A stretch of DNA of 39,390 nucleotides from Halalkalibacter wakoensis JCM 9140 (GCF_000513095.1 NZ_BAUT01000036.1:1-39390), one strand, 5' to 3'. Numbered from the stretch's first letter, positions 1 to 9,358 are shown. The notes: generated by a model not told the origin, from the sequence alone. Numbers and translations are program-made.

Positions 1-30
1 GTGTGGATATTGCCATTCCTAGAAGTGAAA

Positions 31-140
31 TGAAGCGAAAGCCACTCGACTCCTGTGGGATGCAGAGGTAGGGCCGAGACCCCACAGGCGTAGCCGAGGA
101 GGCTCGGCACCTCCCCGCGGAAAGCGAGTGGCTGTAGCGT
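31..140. repeat. GC-rich structured intergenic repeat (Bacillaceae dispersed type)
   Basis: This GC-rich block sits in AT-rich surroundings and is built from nested inverted repeats. GCCACTCG (41-48) pairs with CGAGTGGC (125-132), CCTGTGGG (52-59) with CCCACAGG (81-88), and GCCGAG (73-78 or 93-98) with CTCGGC (103-108). From memory, near-identical blocks, with an outer GCCACTCG/CGAGTGGC stem and an inner part ending in CCCCGCGGAAAGCGAGTGGCTG, occur in many copies in intergenic regions of Bacillus and relatives. No coding frame is evident. Its function is unknown. Only one copy lies in this window, so the dispersed nature cannot be shown from the sequence alone. Confidence 0.6.
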
Positions 141-190
141 AATGGAACAAGCGCCGCTTTAAAGGTAAAAGATCAGGTATCGCACAGGTA

Positions 191-229
191 AGGGTCTTTC
201 AAATTAGCTAATTTGAAAGACCCTTTTTG
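191..229 (+). terminator. Intrinsic terminator of the upstream gene
   Basis: Perfect 17-bp inverted repeat (191-207 and 208-224), starting AGGGTCTTTC and ending GAAAGACCCT, followed by a T run to 229. It presumably ends the transcript entering from the left. In B. subtilis gpr lies upstream of spoIIP, but that gene is outside the window. From 230 to 370 I see no gene; the spoIIP promoter must lie there but I could not assign it. Confidence 0.85.
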
Positions 230-370
230 TGTATAAATTATTTTCTGAGTTTTTAGTTCTATTAACTTGTCTCTTCTCATAGGTTGGTTTAGAAGCTCCT
301 TTACATTGCAGCAATCAACCATAATTTTCGATCATGTACAAGCTATTACATAAGGAGAAGGGATGAGTAT

Positions 371-1543
371 ATGAAAAGAAATCAATTTCGTAGCTTCTCT
401 GTTTCAATTAATCGGACGAGCTTAAAACGTTTAGTAGCGACTACCATTATAAGCATCATGGCCTTGTTCGTTTTTACAGGCATGTTAACTTCATTTGAGC
501 CTGGTTATGGACTAGCCTCTAACCAAGTTCACGAATGGGCGAACAACATTAAAGGAGAAGATTTTGTTTATGTATTAGGAATGGAAAATAATTATTTTAA
601 AAGTGCCTTACCAGATGATAGTGATCCTCCAAGTCTATCGAACTTAGCTTTCCAAGTTGCAACGAGTATTAATCCGGAAGATCCAAGGAGTCTGCTTGGA
701 AGAGAGTTACCAGGGTTTGCTTTGTTTGATGGACAAATTATCGTTGCAGGGGAAGGGATGGATTATACGACTCTTCCTGTTGAGTCGGCACCACCAATGG
801 ATGTCATTATGGCTGAACGGGAGGCAACACAAGAAAGTTTAGCTCAGTTAGAAGAGATGGAAAAAGAGGCAGAACAGTCACAAAGTACAACGAATGGAGA
901 AAAGGTTGTTCACATTATTCATTCGCATAATACAGAGTCGTTTTTACCTGAATTAGAGACAAATGTTCCGAATGAAGCATTTCATAGACAGATTAACATC
1001 ACATTAGTCGGGGACAAGCTGGCCCAAGAACTTGAAAAAAGAGGGATTGGCGTAGAAATAGAGGAACGGGATGTTCAAGAAAACTTAATAAATAGAGGTT
1101 GGCAATATGCACAATCATATGATGCTTCACGCGAATTTGTAAAAGAAGCAATGGCAGCTAATGAAAATCTCAAATTTTTCTTTGATTTGCACAGAGACAC
1201 AATCCCAAGAGATATGACGACTGTGACGATAAATGGAGTGGAGTATGCTCGAACGGTTTTTGTGATCGGTGGAAATCATAATAATTACGAACAGAATATG
1301 CAATTAGCCAAAGAGTTGCATGATTTGTTAGAAGAAAATTACCCAGGTTTAAGCCGAGGGGTAATCTTTAAAGAAGGTGCTGGAACAAATGGACGATTTA
1401 ATCAAGATTTATCAACCAATTCAATCCTAATTGAAATGGGTGGGATTTATAATTCCTTAACAGAAGCAAACCGGACGGCCGAAGCTGTGGCTGAAGTTTT
1501 TGCAGAGTATTACTTTGAAAATGAAGCAGCTAGTCAACAATAA
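371..1543 (+). CDS. spoIIP: Stage II sporulation protein P (SpoIIP), peptidoglycan amidase/endopeptidase
   Basis: Part of the SpoIID-SpoIIM-SpoIIP machine that thins septal peptidoglycan so the mother-cell membrane can engulf the forespore. The family cleaves stem peptides and cross-links. The 390-aa product has a basic N-terminus and one membrane segment at about residues 20-42, then an extracytoplasmic linker (Glu/Gln-rich near 148-172), then the catalytic domain. Metal-site-like motifs are HSHNTES (184-190), DLHRDT (272-277) and IEMGG (354-358), all typical of the family. The ATG at 371 is preceded by AAGGAGAAGG. The gene is followed at 18 bases by yqxA, as in B. subtilis. Family knowledge: spoIIP is transcribed by SigE in the mother cell. 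No truncation is seen. Confidence 0.95.
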   Translation: MKRNQFRSFSVSINRTSLKRLVATTIISIMALFVFTGMLTSFEPGYGLASNQVHEWANNIKGEDFVYVLGMENNYFKSALPDDSDPPSLSNLAFQVATSINPEDPRSLLGRELPGFALFDGQIIVAGEGMDYTTLPVESAPPMDVIMAEREATQESLAQLEEMEKEAEQSQSTTNGEKVVHIIHSHNTESFLPELETNVPNEAFHRQINITLVGDKLAQELEKRGIGVEIEERDVQENLINRGWQYAQSYDASREFVKEAMAANENLKFFFDLHRDTIPRDMTTVTINGVEYARTVFVIGGNHNNYEQNMQLAKELHDLLEENYPGLSRGVIFKEGAGTNGRFNQDLSTNSILIEMGGIYNSLTEANRTAEAVAEVFAEYYFENEAASQQ

Positions 1544-1561
1544 CATTGGAGGAGGATCATA

Positions 1562-1882
1562 ATGAAAAAGTTGGTTGTGAAAGGGTCGTTCATCGGAATT
1601 ATATTGCTCCTCGGTGCGTTGTTTGGTGTACAAATGATGAATGAACATTTAGGTGTTTCACAGCCAGTGCCTCTTCAAAATGAAAATAACGAGGAAGTGA
1701 AAAATGAGATAGAGCAACCGAAAAAGAATGAGTTAGTAGAAAAACGACAACAGGTTGAAGATGTTGGAAGGTTTAATTTTTTCTCGGATTTAGGCAACCA
1801 CATTGCAGGCGGGTTTAATTATATTAGTCGGGCAGTATTATCACAAATCATGTCTTTTGTTGATAATGTACTTAATGGCTAA
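1562..1882 (+). CDS. yqxA: YqxA family protein (DUF3679)
   Basis: A 106-aa small membrane-anchored protein of the YqxA/DUF3679 family, function unknown. It has one N-terminal membrane helix (about residues 7-26), a charged Asn/Glu/Lys-rich linker (about 38-68), and a short conserved amphipathic C-terminal part ending VDNVLNG. It starts at ATG 1562 after GGAGGATCAT and lies immediately downstream of spoIIP, as in B. subtilis. That suggests co-transcription and a role in or near sporulation, but this is inferred only from context. A bidirectional terminator follows at 1926-1957. Confidence 0.85.
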   Translation: MKKLVVKGSFIGIILLLGALFGVQMMNEHLGVSQPVPLQNENNEEVKNEIEQPKKNELVEKRQQVEDVGRFNFFSDLGNHIAGGFNYISRAVLSQIMSFVDNVLNG

Positions 1883-1925
1883 AAAAACTGCGGGTCTATA
1901 ATTAGTGAGATAATAAATAGCAATA

Positions 1926-1957
1926 AAAAGAGGTGCTCCAAAAGGAGACACCTCTTT
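1926..1957. terminator. Bidirectional terminator between yqxA and the YjcZ-type gene
   Basis: AAAAGAGGTG ... CACCTCTTTT with an inner CTCC/GGAG pairing and A/T runs on both flanks. It can end the spoIIP-yqxA transcript on the plus strand and the convergent YjcZ-type transcript on the minus strand. Confidence 0.8.
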
Positions 1958-1971
1958 TGTATTGAAAAGAA

Positions 1972-2304
1972 TTAAACACCTGCAGTTGGTGTTACCCAAG
2001 AAGCACCAATGATAACTAAAAGGATGAATAGGACAACGATTAATGCAAAGCCGCGTCCTGCAGTTGGTGCTACTGGAGCTGCTGGTACACCATAGCCATA
2101 ACCTGCTACTGGAGCTGCACATCCGCAATCTGCACCAAAACCTGCACCGTATCCTGCGCCATAACCAAAACCTGCTCCTGGAGCTGCGCCATAGCCTGCT
2201 GCACCTGCACCAAAACCTGCTCCTGGTGTTGCCGCAGCACCTGCTGCTGCACCTGCACCTGCTCCTAATGCTGCTCCTGTAATTGGTCCGCCAAAAAATA
2301 ACAT
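1972..2304 (-). CDS. YjcZ-family sporulation protein with long Gly/Ala/Tyr-rich N-terminus
   Basis: 110 aa. The C-terminal hydrophobic segment GFALIVVLFILLVIIGASW (about residues 85-103) is the signature of the tiny YjcZ-type sporulation proteins, usually about 25-50 aa. Here it is preceded by about 80 residues of low-complexity Gly/Ala/Pro/Tyr repeats (GAGFGAGA, GYGAGYGAGFGA) and a DCGCAAP element with two Cys. ATG at 2304 is preceded on the minus strand by AAAGGTGG. The gene is monocistronic, convergent to yqxA and divergent from lepA. A mother-cell promoter candidate lies upstream. A single membrane helix with a silk-like tail suggests a spore-envelope or coat-associated role; this is inference. 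The overlapping 158-aa frame is a compositional shadow. Confidence 0.8.
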   Translation of the reverse strand: MLFFGGPITGAALGAGAGAAAGAAATPGAGFGAGAAGYGAAPGAGFGYGAGYGAGFGADCGCAAPVAGYGYGVPAAPVAPTAGRGFALIVVLFILLVIIGASWVTPTAGV

Positions 2305-2337
2305 TATTTAAAACCACCTTTCTGAGAAGATACTTAC

Positions 2338-2362
2338 ACTGTATGCATAAAGGTCTTAAGTG
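2338..2362 (-). promoter_or_regulatory. Candidate SigK/SigE promoter for the YjcZ-type gene
   Basis: On the minus strand CATACAGTG (-10 CATACAGT at 2345-2338) is close to the SigE -10 consensus CATACAnT and to the SigK -10 CATAnnnTA. An AC lies about 14 bases upstream, slightly shorter than the usual SigK spacing. It lies 34 bases or more upstream of the start codon. Confidence 0.35.
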
Positions 2363-2440
2363 AGATAGGTATAGCGAATTTAATTAGCCCAAATTTCAAA
2401 ACGGTTTTAGTATAAATTCAGGAGACAGCAATAAGTTTTG

Positions 2441-2469
2441 TTGCTTGACTACCAAACGATTGGTATAAT
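2441..2469 (+). promoter_or_regulatory. SigA promoter for lepA
   Basis: -35 TTGCTT (2441-2446), 17-base spacer, and -10 TATAAT (2464-2469) carrying an extended TGG just before it. It lies about 40 bases upstream of the lepA ATG. Confidence 0.65.
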
Positions 2470-2511
2470 CAAAAATAGTGTACCTGTACGAGAATGTAGG
2501 AGTGATCAGTC

Positions 2512-4332
2512 ATGAATAAAGAACAAAGGCTAGCGCGTCAGGCTAAAATTCGTAATTTTTCCATCATCGCCCACATTGATCATGGAAAATCGACGCTTGC
2601 AGACCGTATTCTTGAGAAAACGGGCGCTTTAACAGAGCGCGAAATGAAAGAACAAACGCTTGATGCTATGGATTTAGAAAGAGAACGAGGAATCACGATC
2701 AAACTTAACGCCGTTCAGCTTACGTATAAAGCGAAAGATGGCGAAGAATATATTTTTCATTTAATTGATACCCCGGGACATGTTGATTTTACGTACGAAG
2801 TGTCAAGAAGTTTAGCAGCTTGCGAGGGGGCATTGCTTATTGTTGATGCTGCACAAGGGATTGAAGCTCAAACACTTGCAAATGTTTACTTAGCACTTGA
2901 TAATGATTTGGAAATTTTGCCTGTCATTAATAAAATTGATTTACCTAGTGCTGAACCAGACCGCGTCAAACAAGAAGTGGAGGATGTTATTGGTCTAGAC
3001 ACTTCAGATGCGGTATTAGCATCTGCAAAAAATGGTATTGGAATTGAAGATATTTTAGAACAGGTTGTCGAAAAGGTTCCAGCACCACAAGGAGATCCAG
3101 AAGCACCGTTAAAAGCACTAATTTTTGATTCGTTATATGATTCATACCGCGGCGTTGTCGCTTACATTCGAATTGTGGAAGGCACGGTAAAGCCAGGTCA
3201 AAAAATTAAAATGATGGCAACCGGAAAAGAATTTGAGGTAAATGAAATTGGTGTTTTCACACCAAAGGCTGAAAAACGTGATGAACTGACTGTAGGAGAT
3301 GTAGGGTTCTTGTCTGCAGCAATTAAAAATGTTGGTGATACTCGTGTGGGGGATACGATTACAAGTGCTGCGAATCCAGCTCCTGAGCCTTTGCCAGGTT
3401 ATCGTCGTATGAATCCAATGGTTTATTGTGGACTCTATCCAATTGATACAAATGAATATAATGATCTTCGTGAAGCTTTAGAGCGTCTTGAATTAAATGA
3501 TGCATCCTTGCAATATGAGCCAGAAACATCACAAGCTTTAGGGTTTGGTTTCCGTTGTGGATTTTTAGGGTTGCTTCATATGGAAATCATTCAAGAGCGA
3601 ATTGAGCGTGAATTTGGTATCACATTAATTACAACTGCGCCAAGTGTTATTTACCGAGTGAAAACAACAAATGGTGAAGAAGTAAGAATTGATAATCCAT
3701 CGAATATGCCGGATGCTCAGAAAATTGAGGATGTAGAAGAACCGTATGTAAAAGCGCAAATTATGGTTCCAAATGATTTCGTTGGCTCGGTCATGGAGCT
3801 TTGCCAAGGGAAACGCGGAATCTTTATCGATATGCAATATCTAGATGCGAATCGTGTTCAAATTGTTTACGAAATTCCGTTATCTGAGATTGTCTATGAT
3901 TTCTTTGATCAATTGAAATCAAATACAAAAGGGTATGCCTCGTTTGATTATGAATTGATTGGTTACAAATCATCTAGACTGGTAAAAATGGATATTCTCT
4001 TAAATGGCGAGACAGTGGATGCTTTATCTGTCATTGTTCACCGTGATTTTGCCTACGAGCGCGGTAAAATCATTGTAGAGAAATTAAAAGAGTTAATTCC
4101 TCGTCAGCAATTTGAAGTGCCTGTTCAAGCGAGTATTGGGCAAAAAATTATTGCACGTTCAACGATCAAAGCTATTCGTAAAAACGTTCTTGCAAAATGT
4201 TATGGTGGGGATATTTCTCGTAAGCGTAAGTTGCTTGAGAAGCAAAAAGAAGGTAAGAAGCGGATGAAATCAGTTGGAAATGTCGAAGTGCCACAAGAAG
4301 CATTTATGGCTGTTCTCCGTATGGACGATTAA
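2512..4332 (+). CDS. lepA: Elongation factor 4 (LepA), ribosome-associated GTPase
   Basis: 606 aa, full length for the family. LepA is a translational GTPase related to EF-G, implicated in back-translocation and in translation initiation/30S biogenesis. Visible G motifs are AHIDHGKST (G1), the RGITI switch region, DTPGH (G3) and NKIDLP (G4). They are followed by domain II, the EF-G-like III and V domains, and the LepA-specific C-terminal domain (from about residue 490, ending in the conserved [22 protein letters not shown]-type Lys/Arg-rich stretch). ATG 2512 follows AGGAG. It has its own SigA-type promoter and a terminator at 4344, so it is likely transcribed alone. Confidence 0.97.
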   Translation: MNKEQRLARQAKIRNFSIIAHIDHGKSTLADRILEKTGALTEREMKEQTLDAMDLERERGITIKLNAVQLTYKAKDGEEYIFHLIDTPGHVDFTYEVSRSLAACEGALLIVDAAQGIEAQTLANVYLALDNDLEILPVINKIDLPSAEPDRVKQEVEDVIGLDTSDAVLASAKNGIGIEDILEQVVEKVPAPQGDPEAPLKALIFDSLYDSYRGVVAYIRIVEGTVKPGQKIKMMATGKEFEVNEIGVFTPKAEKRDELTVGDVGFLSAAIKNVGDTRVGDTITSAANPAPEPLPGYRRMNPMVYCGLYPIDTNEYNDLREALERLELNDASLQYEPETSQALGFGFRCGFLGLLHMEIIQERIEREFGITLITTAPSVIYRVKTTNGEEVRIDNPSNMPDAQKIEDVEEPYVKAQIMVPNDFVGSVMELCQGKRGIFIDMQYLDANRVQIVYEIPLSEIVYDFFDQLKSNTKGYASFDYELIGYKSSRLVKMDILLNGETVDALSVIVHRDFAYERGKIIVEKLKELIPRQQFEVPVQASIGQKIIARSTIKAIRKNVLAKCYGGDISRKRKLLEKQKEGKKRMKSVGNVEVPQEAFMAVLRMDD

Positions 4333-4343
4333 TGAACAACATG

Positions 4344-4375
4344 AACCGCAGGATTATTCCTGCGGTTTTCTCTTT
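4344..4375 (+). terminator. Intrinsic terminator after lepA
   Basis: AACCGCAGGA (4344-4353), loop TTAT, TCCTGCGGTT (4358-4367), followed by a T-rich tract (TTCTCTTTT). Confidence 0.85.
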
Positions 4376-4422
4376 TAAAGATACTGTTTCAAAAACAGCT
4401 TAGAACAAGAGGAGGGTAAACG

Positions 4423-5571
4423 ATGATTACAGCAGCGTATGTCCATATTCCGTTTTGTGAGCATATTTGCCATTATTGCGACTTTAATAAAGTGTTTTTA
4501 AAGAATCAACCGGTGGATGAATATATCCATTGTTTACTTGAGGAAATGAAAATGACAATGAAAGATAATCCAACCGACCAATTAAAAACAGTTTATATTG
4601 GTGGGGGGACCCCCACAGCATTGTCGGCAAAACAACTGGATATCCTTCTAAAAGGAATGCGAGACATCCTTCCTTTAGAGACTATACAAGAATATACAAT
4701 TGAAGTGAATCCAGATAGTATTGAAGAGGACAAACTCGAGGTTTTAAAAGAAAATGGAATCAACCGACTTAGCATAGGCGTTCAGACATTCAATGAATCG
4801 TTGTTGAAAGAAATTGGAAGAACTCATAACAAGTCAAGTGTAGAGGATGCAATTAAAAGAAGTAGACAAGCTGGCTTTTCAAACATTTCTCTTGATCTCA
4901 TGTTTGGTCTACCTAACCAAAAGCCAGTTGACTTTCTTGCAACTATTCGTGAAGCGATTGCCTTAGAGGTAGAACACCTTTCAGCTTATTCACTAAAAGT
5001 AGAGGAAAAGACAGTTTTCTATAATCGCCAACGTCAAGGGAAGCTGACATTGCCACCAGAAGAAGACGAAGTGATTATGTATGAACAGCTCTTAAAGGAA
5101 ACAAAAGAAGCTGGATTTATTCAATATGAGATAAGCAACTTTGCGAAACCGGGATTTGAGAGTAAACATAATTTAGTGTATTGGAATAATGAGGAATATT
5201 ACGGATTTGGTGCTGGTGCTCATGGATATGTTGGAGGAATTCGTCATCAAAATCACGGACCGATCCCAAAATATTTACAAGCAGTAAAGAACCAAGTATT
5301 ACCAGCATTATCCCGACATGAAGTAACTTCTGTAGAAAGAATTGAAGAAGCCATGTTTATGGGGCTTAGAAAAATAGCTGGGGTCGATTTTGATCAATTT
5401 GAACAGCGCTATGGTCGACCGTTAGATGGTTGCTTCAAGCAGCAAATTGAACACTTACTTGAACGAGGGTTAGTGGAAATACAAGGCCGATCTTTAAGGT
5501 TAACAAAAGAAGGATTGCTTTTAGGAAATGAAGTGTTTGAACAATTTATCGCCGTTTTGGAGGAACAGTAA
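4423..5571 (+). CDS. hemW: Radical SAM heme chaperone HemW (formerly HemN-like)
   Basis: 382 aa. The radical SAM cluster motif is near the N-terminus: C12-x3-C16-x2-C19 followed by DF. The fourth cysteine found in true coproporphyrinogen dehydrogenase HemN is absent, so HemW is the better name. HemW binds heme and is thought to insert it into respiratory proteins. The GGGTP SAM-binding motif lies near residues 61-65, NPDS near 91-94, and the HemN C-terminal domain follows residue 290. ATG 4423 follows GAGGAGGG. The position between lepA and hrcA matches B. subtilis order (yqeR/hemN). No clear terminator separates it from hrcA. Confidence 0.95.
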   Translation: MITAAYVHIPFCEHICHYCDFNKVFLKNQPVDEYIHCLLEEMKMTMKDNPTDQLKTVYIGGGTPTALSAKQLDILLKGMRDILPLETIQEYTIEVNPDSIEEDKLEVLKENGINRLSIGVQTFNESLLKEIGRTHNKSSVEDAIKRSRQAGFSNISLDLMFGLPNQKPVDFLATIREAIALEVEHLSAYSLKVEEKTVFYNRQRQGKLTLPPEEDEVIMYEQLLKETKEAGFIQYEISNFAKPGFESKHNLVYWNNEEYYGFGAGAHGYVGGIRHQNHGPIPKYLQAVKNQVLPALSRHEVTSVERIEEAMFMGLRKIAGVDFDQFEQRYGRPLDGCFKQQIEHLLERGLVEIQGRSLRLTKEGLLLGNEVFEQFIAVLEEQ

Positions 5572-5610
5572 TTATTAACTTGCTTTATCATTGATTTCTA
5601 AGTTTATTTG

Positions 5611-5639
5611 TTGACAAAAGCCCACCTATTTGGTAATTT
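5611..5639 (+). promoter_or_regulatory. SigA promoter of the hrcA operon
   Basis: Perfect -35 TTGACA (5611-5616), 17-base spacer ending TGG, and -10 TAATTT (5634-5639). The predicted start site lies at the left edge of the CIRCE operator, the arrangement expected for an HrcA-repressed heat-shock promoter. Confidence 0.75.
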
Positions 5640-5649
5640 ATCATTAGAT

Positions 5650-5676
5650 TTAGCACTCAAATGAATCGAGTGCTAA
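5650..5676 (+). promoter_or_regulatory. CIRCE operator (HrcA binding site)
   Basis: TTAGCACTC (5650-5658), 9-base spacer, GAGTGCTAA (5668-5676): an exact match to the CIRCE consensus. HrcA bound here represses hrcA-grpE-dnaK(-dnaJ). Relief on heat stress is known family biology. Confidence 0.97.
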
Positions 5677-5692
5677 CAGAGGTGATGAGTGG

Positions 5693-6724
5693 ATGTTAAC
5701 AGAAAGACAATTATTGATTCTACACGCTATTGTTGATGATTATATCCGTTCGGCTGAGCCAGTTGGCTCGCGAAGCATTTCCAAAAGAGATGATATTACG
5801 TTTAGTCCTGCAACAATTCGTAATGATATGGCGGACTTAGAAGAACTAGGTTTTTTAGAAAAACCTCATAGTTCAGCTGGTCGAATTCCTTCACAAAAAG
5901 GATATCGTTACTACGTTGATAACCTTTTAATGCCACATCATCTCACAGCTGATGAAGAGCTTGATATTCGGTCCATTTTCAATGAACGAATTCAAGAAGT
6001 TGAAGCTGTTATTCAACATTCAGCACGAGTACTCTCGAATATGACAAGTTATATTTCATTAGTGCTTGGACCTGAAATGTTTGAAGCAAAGTTAAGAAAC
6101 ATTCAAATCATTCCTCTAAGCAAAGGGTCTGCTATTTTGATTCTTGTTACGGATACGGGTCATGTTGAAAATCAAACGATCTCCGTTCCAGAATCAATGG
6201 AAGCCGCTGAGCTGGAACGAACTGTTAATATATTAAACGAAAGGTTGATGGGTGTTCCATTATACAAGCTACACGAAAAACTTCATACAGAAGTAAAAAA
6301 AGTTCTTCGTAATCATATAAGTGACTATGATCACGTCTTACAGATGCTAGCACCGTCTTTGGAAATCGAGAAAGATGAGAAGGTGTTTTATAGTGGAAAA
6401 ACAAATATTCTCTCACAACCAGAGTTTAGAGATATTGATAAAGTTCGAATGCTTCTTAATATGCTAGAAGAAGATAAAACGATGCACCAGATTTTGCGAA
6501 CGCCTCATAATGGAATTCAAGTGAAAATTGGTCAAGAAAACAAGTTAGAGGCATTTGACAATTGCAGTTTGATTACGGCCTCTTATTCCATTGCTGGGAA
6601 GCATATGGGGACAATAGGAATTCTTGGTCCAACTCGTATGGAATACCGTAGAGTCATTGGTGTAGTCGATACTCTATCAAAAGATTTAACAAAGCTACTA
6701 ACAAACTTGTATCAACGAGGGTAA
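5693..6724 (+). CDS. hrcA: Heat-inducible transcription repressor HrcA
   Basis: 343 aa. Repressor of class I heat-shock genes that binds CIRCE; its folding depends on GroEL in B. subtilis. The N-terminal winged helix (TERQLLILHAIVDDYI; GSRSIS; SPATIRNDMADLEELGFL; SSAGRIPS) and the following GAF-like and dimerisation regions are all recognisable. ATG 5693 is preceded by AGAGGTGA. As first gene behind the CIRCE element it is autoregulated. The operon continues with grpE 96 bases later. A TTGACA at 6736-6741 in that gap has no convincing -10 and I did not call it. Confidence 0.97.
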   Translation: MLTERQLLILHAIVDDYIRSAEPVGSRSISKRDDITFSPATIRNDMADLEELGFLEKPHSSAGRIPSQKGYRYYVDNLLMPHHLTADEELDIRSIFNERIQEVEAVIQHSARVLSNMTSYISLVLGPEMFEAKLRNIQIIPLSKGSAILILVTDTGHVENQTISVPESMEAAELERTVNILNERLMGVPLYKLHEKLHTEVKKVLRNHISDYDHVLQMLAPSLEIEKDEKVFYSGKTNILSQPEFRDIDKVRMLLNMLEEDKTMHQILRTPHNGIQVKIGQENKLEAFDNCSLITASYSIAGKHMGTIGILGPTRMEYRRVIGVVDTLSKDLTKLLTNLYQRG

Positions 6725-6820
6725 AAATGGTAATATTGACAATTAGTTGTGAAGATTCTCTTTACTAACTTTTTGTCATACTACATAGAGGAAAGTTAAT
6801 TTTATTAGGAGGTGATCGAG

Positions 6821-7372
6821 TTGACAGAAAAAGAAACCCAAACGATGGAAGATGCAGTTGAATCCGAGCAGAATGAGGGACTTGAGGAAGCTGAGGCAGA
6901 AGGTGTTGAACAAGAAGTTGAAGCAACAAAAGAGGACGCTCGTCTTGCTGAAATCGCTGACCTTAACAATCGTCTCCTTAGAGTCCAAGCTGACTATGAT
7001 AATTTCCGCCGTCGTTCTCGTGAAGAAAAAGAAGCGGCTGCAAAATATAGATCTCAAAATGTGATTGAAGCATTGCTTCCAGTCATTGATAACTTCGAGC
7101 GTGCGCTTCTTGTTAAACCTGAAGGAGAAGAAGCAAAATCTCTTCTACAAGGAATGGAAATGGTGTATCGACAGTTCCAAGATACATTGAAAAACGAAGG
7201 TGTAGAAGTCATTGAGACAGTTGGTCAAACGTTTGACCCGCATTTACATCAAGCTGTTATGCAAGTGGAAGAAGAGGGATTTGAATCAAATCAAATCGTT
7301 GATGAATTACAAAAAGGGTATAGACTAAAGGACCGCGTACTAAGACCGTCTATGGTTAAAGTGAACGCATAG
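6821..7372 (+). CDS. grpE: Nucleotide exchange factor GrpE
   Basis: 183 aa from TTG 6821. GrpE releases ADP from DnaK and acts as a thermosensor. It has an acidic, low-complexity N-terminus (about 1-45), a coiled-coil helix ([20 protein letters not shown]), the conserved [13 protein letters not shown] segment, and the C-terminal beta domain ending in [10 protein letters not shown] chose TTG 6821 because AGGAGGTG (6807-6814) lies six bases upstream. The in-frame GTG at 6812 is inside that ribosome binding site and so is unlikely to be used. It precedes dnaK in the HrcA operon. Confidence 0.95.
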   Translation: MTEKETQTMEDAVESEQNEGLEEAEAEGVEQEVEATKEDARLAEIADLNNRLLRVQADYDNFRRRSREEKEAAAKYRSQNVIEALLPVIDNFERALLVKPEGEEAKSLLQGMEMVYRQFQDTLKNEGVEVIETVGQTFDPHLHQAVMQVEEEGFESNQIVDELQKGYRLKDRVLRPSMVKVNA

Positions 7373-7414
7373 TTCTTTACATAAAAAGACAATCGTTAAT
7401 TGGAGGAATCATTC

Positions 7415-9253
7415 ATGAGTAAAATCATTGGTATTGATTTAGGTACAACAAACTCTTGTGTCGCTGTCATGGAAGGCGGAGAAGCAACAGTTATTCCTAA
7501 CCCAGAAGGCAATCGTACAACACCTTCTGTTGTAGCATTTAAAGATGGTGAACGTCTAGTTGGGGAAGTAGCAAAGCGTCAAGCTATTACGAACCCGAAT
7601 ACAGTTATGTCGATCAAACGTCACATGGGAACGGATTACAAAGAATCCGTTGAGGGTAAAGACTATACACCTCAAGAAATCTCAGCTATTATTCTTCAAA
7701 AACTAAAATCGGATGCAGAAGCATACCTTGGTGAAACAGTTACAAAAGCGGTTATTACAGTACCAGCTTATTTTAACGATTCACAACGTCAAGCAACAAA
7801 GGATGCAGGAAAGATTGCTGGTCTTGAGGTAGAGCGTATTGTCAACGAGCCTACAGCGGCAGCACTTGCATATGGATTAGAAAAAGAAGAAGATCAAACA
7901 ATCCTTGTTTATGACCTTGGTGGCGGTACGTTTGACGTATCAATCCTTGAACTAGGAGATGGGTTCTTCGAAGTAAAAGCAACTTCTGGTGATAATAAGC
8001 TTGGTGGAGATGACTTTGACCAAGTAATCATTGACCACTTGGTTGAGCAATTCAAAAAAGAAAATGGTATAGATTTATCTCAAGATAAGATGGCGATGCA
8101 ACGTTTGAAAGATGCGGCTGAAAAAGCGAAAAAAGACCTTTCAGGTGTGACACAAACTCAAATTTCACTTCCGTTCATCACTGCTGACGCAACTGGTCCT
8201 AAGCATTTAGAGCTTAATTTAAGCCGTGCTAAATTTGAAGAACTTTCTTCTGACTTAGTTGAGCGTACACTAGAGCCAACACGTCGTGCTCTTTCAGATG
8301 CAGGTTTATCTGCTAGTGAAATTGATAAAGTGGTTCTTGTTGGTGGATCAACTCGAATTCCTGCTGTACAAGCAGAAATCAAAAAGTTAACTGGAAAAGA
8401 TCCTCACAAAGGTGTTAATCCAGATGAAGTGGTTGCGCTTGGAGCTGCTGTTCAAGCAGGTGTTCTTACTGGTGATGTAAAGGATGTCGTTCTTCTTGAC
8501 GTAACACCACTTTCACTTGGTATTGAGACAATGGGTGGCGTATTTACAAAGCTGATCGATCGTAATACAACGATTCCTACATCTAAGTCACAGACATTCT
8601 CAACTGCAGCAGATAATCAGCCTTCAGTTGATATCCATGTCCTACAAGGTGAGCGCGAAATGGCTGCCTACAACAAAACACTTGGTCGTTTCCAATTAAC
8701 AGATTTACCACCGGCACCACGTGGTGTTCCACAAATTGAAGTAACGTTTGATATCGATGCGAATGGTATCGTAAATGTTAAAGCGAAAGACCTTGGTACA
8801 AATAAAGAACAATCCATTACAATTACGTCTTCTTCAGGCTTATCTGATGATGAAATTGAAAAAATGGTTAAAGATGCAGAAGCAAATGCGGAAGAAGATA
8901 AGAAGCGTCGTGAAGAAGTTGAATTACGCAATGAAGCAGATCAATTAGTGTTCTCAACTGACAAAACGCTCAAAGACCTTGGTGATAATGTTGAGCAAGA
9001 GGAAAAAGATAAAGCAGAAGCTGCAAAAGACAAATTGAAGCAAGCGATTGAATCAGACAATATTGATGAAATTCGCACAGCAAAAGACGAGCTTCAAGAA
9101 ATCGTAATGGCTCTATCAACAAAAATGTATGAGCAAGCAGCGCAAGCCGCTCAAGCACAAGGTGCTGAAGGCGCCGAGGCTGGTGGCAACCAAGCTGATG
9201 ATAACGTAGTAGATGCTGATTACGAAGAAGTAAAGGAAGAAGAGAAAAAATAA
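7415..9253 (+). CDS. dnaK: Chaperone DnaK (Hsp70)
   Basis: 612 aa. Hsp70 ATPase that binds hydrophobic peptide stretches and works with DnaJ and GrpE. The N-terminus is [10 protein letters not shown]. Other landmarks are [11 protein letters not shown], the [10 protein letters not shown] phosphate loop, VGGSTRIP, and the [10 protein letters not shown] interdomain linker into the substrate-binding domain, ending in an acidic EEVKEEEKK tail. The ATPase region lacks the insertion present in Gram-negative DnaK, as expected for Firmicutes. ATG 7415 follows GGAGGAAT; the TTG 15 bases upstream overlaps this site. A hairpin spans the stop codon and a terminator follows before dnaJ. Confidence 0.98.
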   Translation: MSKIIGIDLGTTNSCVAVMEGGEATVIPNPEGNRTTPSVVAFKDGERLVGEVAKRQAITNPNTVMSIKRHMGTDYKESVEGKDYTPQEISAIILQKLKSDAEAYLGETVTKAVITVPAYFNDSQRQATKDAGKIAGLEVERIVNEPTAAALAYGLEKEEDQTILVYDLGGGTFDVSILELGDGFFEVKATSGDNKLGGDDFDQVIIDHLVEQFKKENGIDLSQDKMAMQRLKDAAEKAKKDLSGVTQTQISLPFITADATGPKHLELNLSRAKFEELSSDLVERTLEPTRRALSDAGLSASEIDKVVLVGGSTRIPAVQAEIKKLTGKDPHKGVNPDEVVALGAAVQAGVLTGDVKDVVLLDVTPLSLGIETMGGVFTKLIDRNTTIPTSKSQTFSTAADNQPSVDIHVLQGEREMAAYNKTLGRFQLTDLPPAPRGVPQIEVTFDIDANGIVNVKAKDLGTNKEQSITITSSSGLSDDEIEKMVKDAEANAEEDKKRREEVELRNEADQLVFSTDKTLKDLGDNVEQEEKDKAEAAKDKLKQAIESDNIDEIRTAKDELQEIVMALSTKMYEQAAQAAQAQGAEGAEAGGNQADDNVVDADYEEVKEEEKK

Positions 9254-9277
9254 TAGTTTGATTAAACATCAAACTAT
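9253..9277. other. Hairpin across the dnaK stop codon
   Basis: ATAGTTTGAT (9253-9262), 5-base loop, ATCAAACTAT (9268-9277). The last base of the TAA stop is the first base of the stem. No T run follows, so this is not a terminator. It may mark an RNA processing or 3'-end protection site; that is inference. Confidence 0.55.
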
Positions 9278-9308
9278 GTCCTAGGATGATAAAGCCTAAG
9301 GCAAACCG

Positions 9309-9358
9309 ATCGTAGAAAAGTCAAAGTCAGATTAAATGACTTTGACTTTTTCTACGAT
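9309..9358 (+). terminator. Terminator-like hairpin between dnaK and dnaJ
   Basis: The core stem GTCAAAGTCA (9320-9329) / TGACTTTGAC (9337-9346) is followed immediately by TTTTT (9347-9351). The stem can extend outward to TCGTAGA/TCTACGA, giving about 20 bp overall. The core plus U run fits a Rho-independent terminator, which would reduce transcription from the hrcA promoter into dnaJ. Confidence 0.65.

Noticed and set aside
1841-2317. 158-aa minus-strand frame rich in Cys, Arg and Ser, and a plus-strand frame at 2043-2282
   Set aside because: Both are shadows of the repetitive Gly/Ala gene, whose own frame has the YjcZ motif and a ribosome binding site.
6736-6766. Internal promoter before grpE (TTGACA)
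   Set aside because: Good -35 but no -10 at an acceptable distance.
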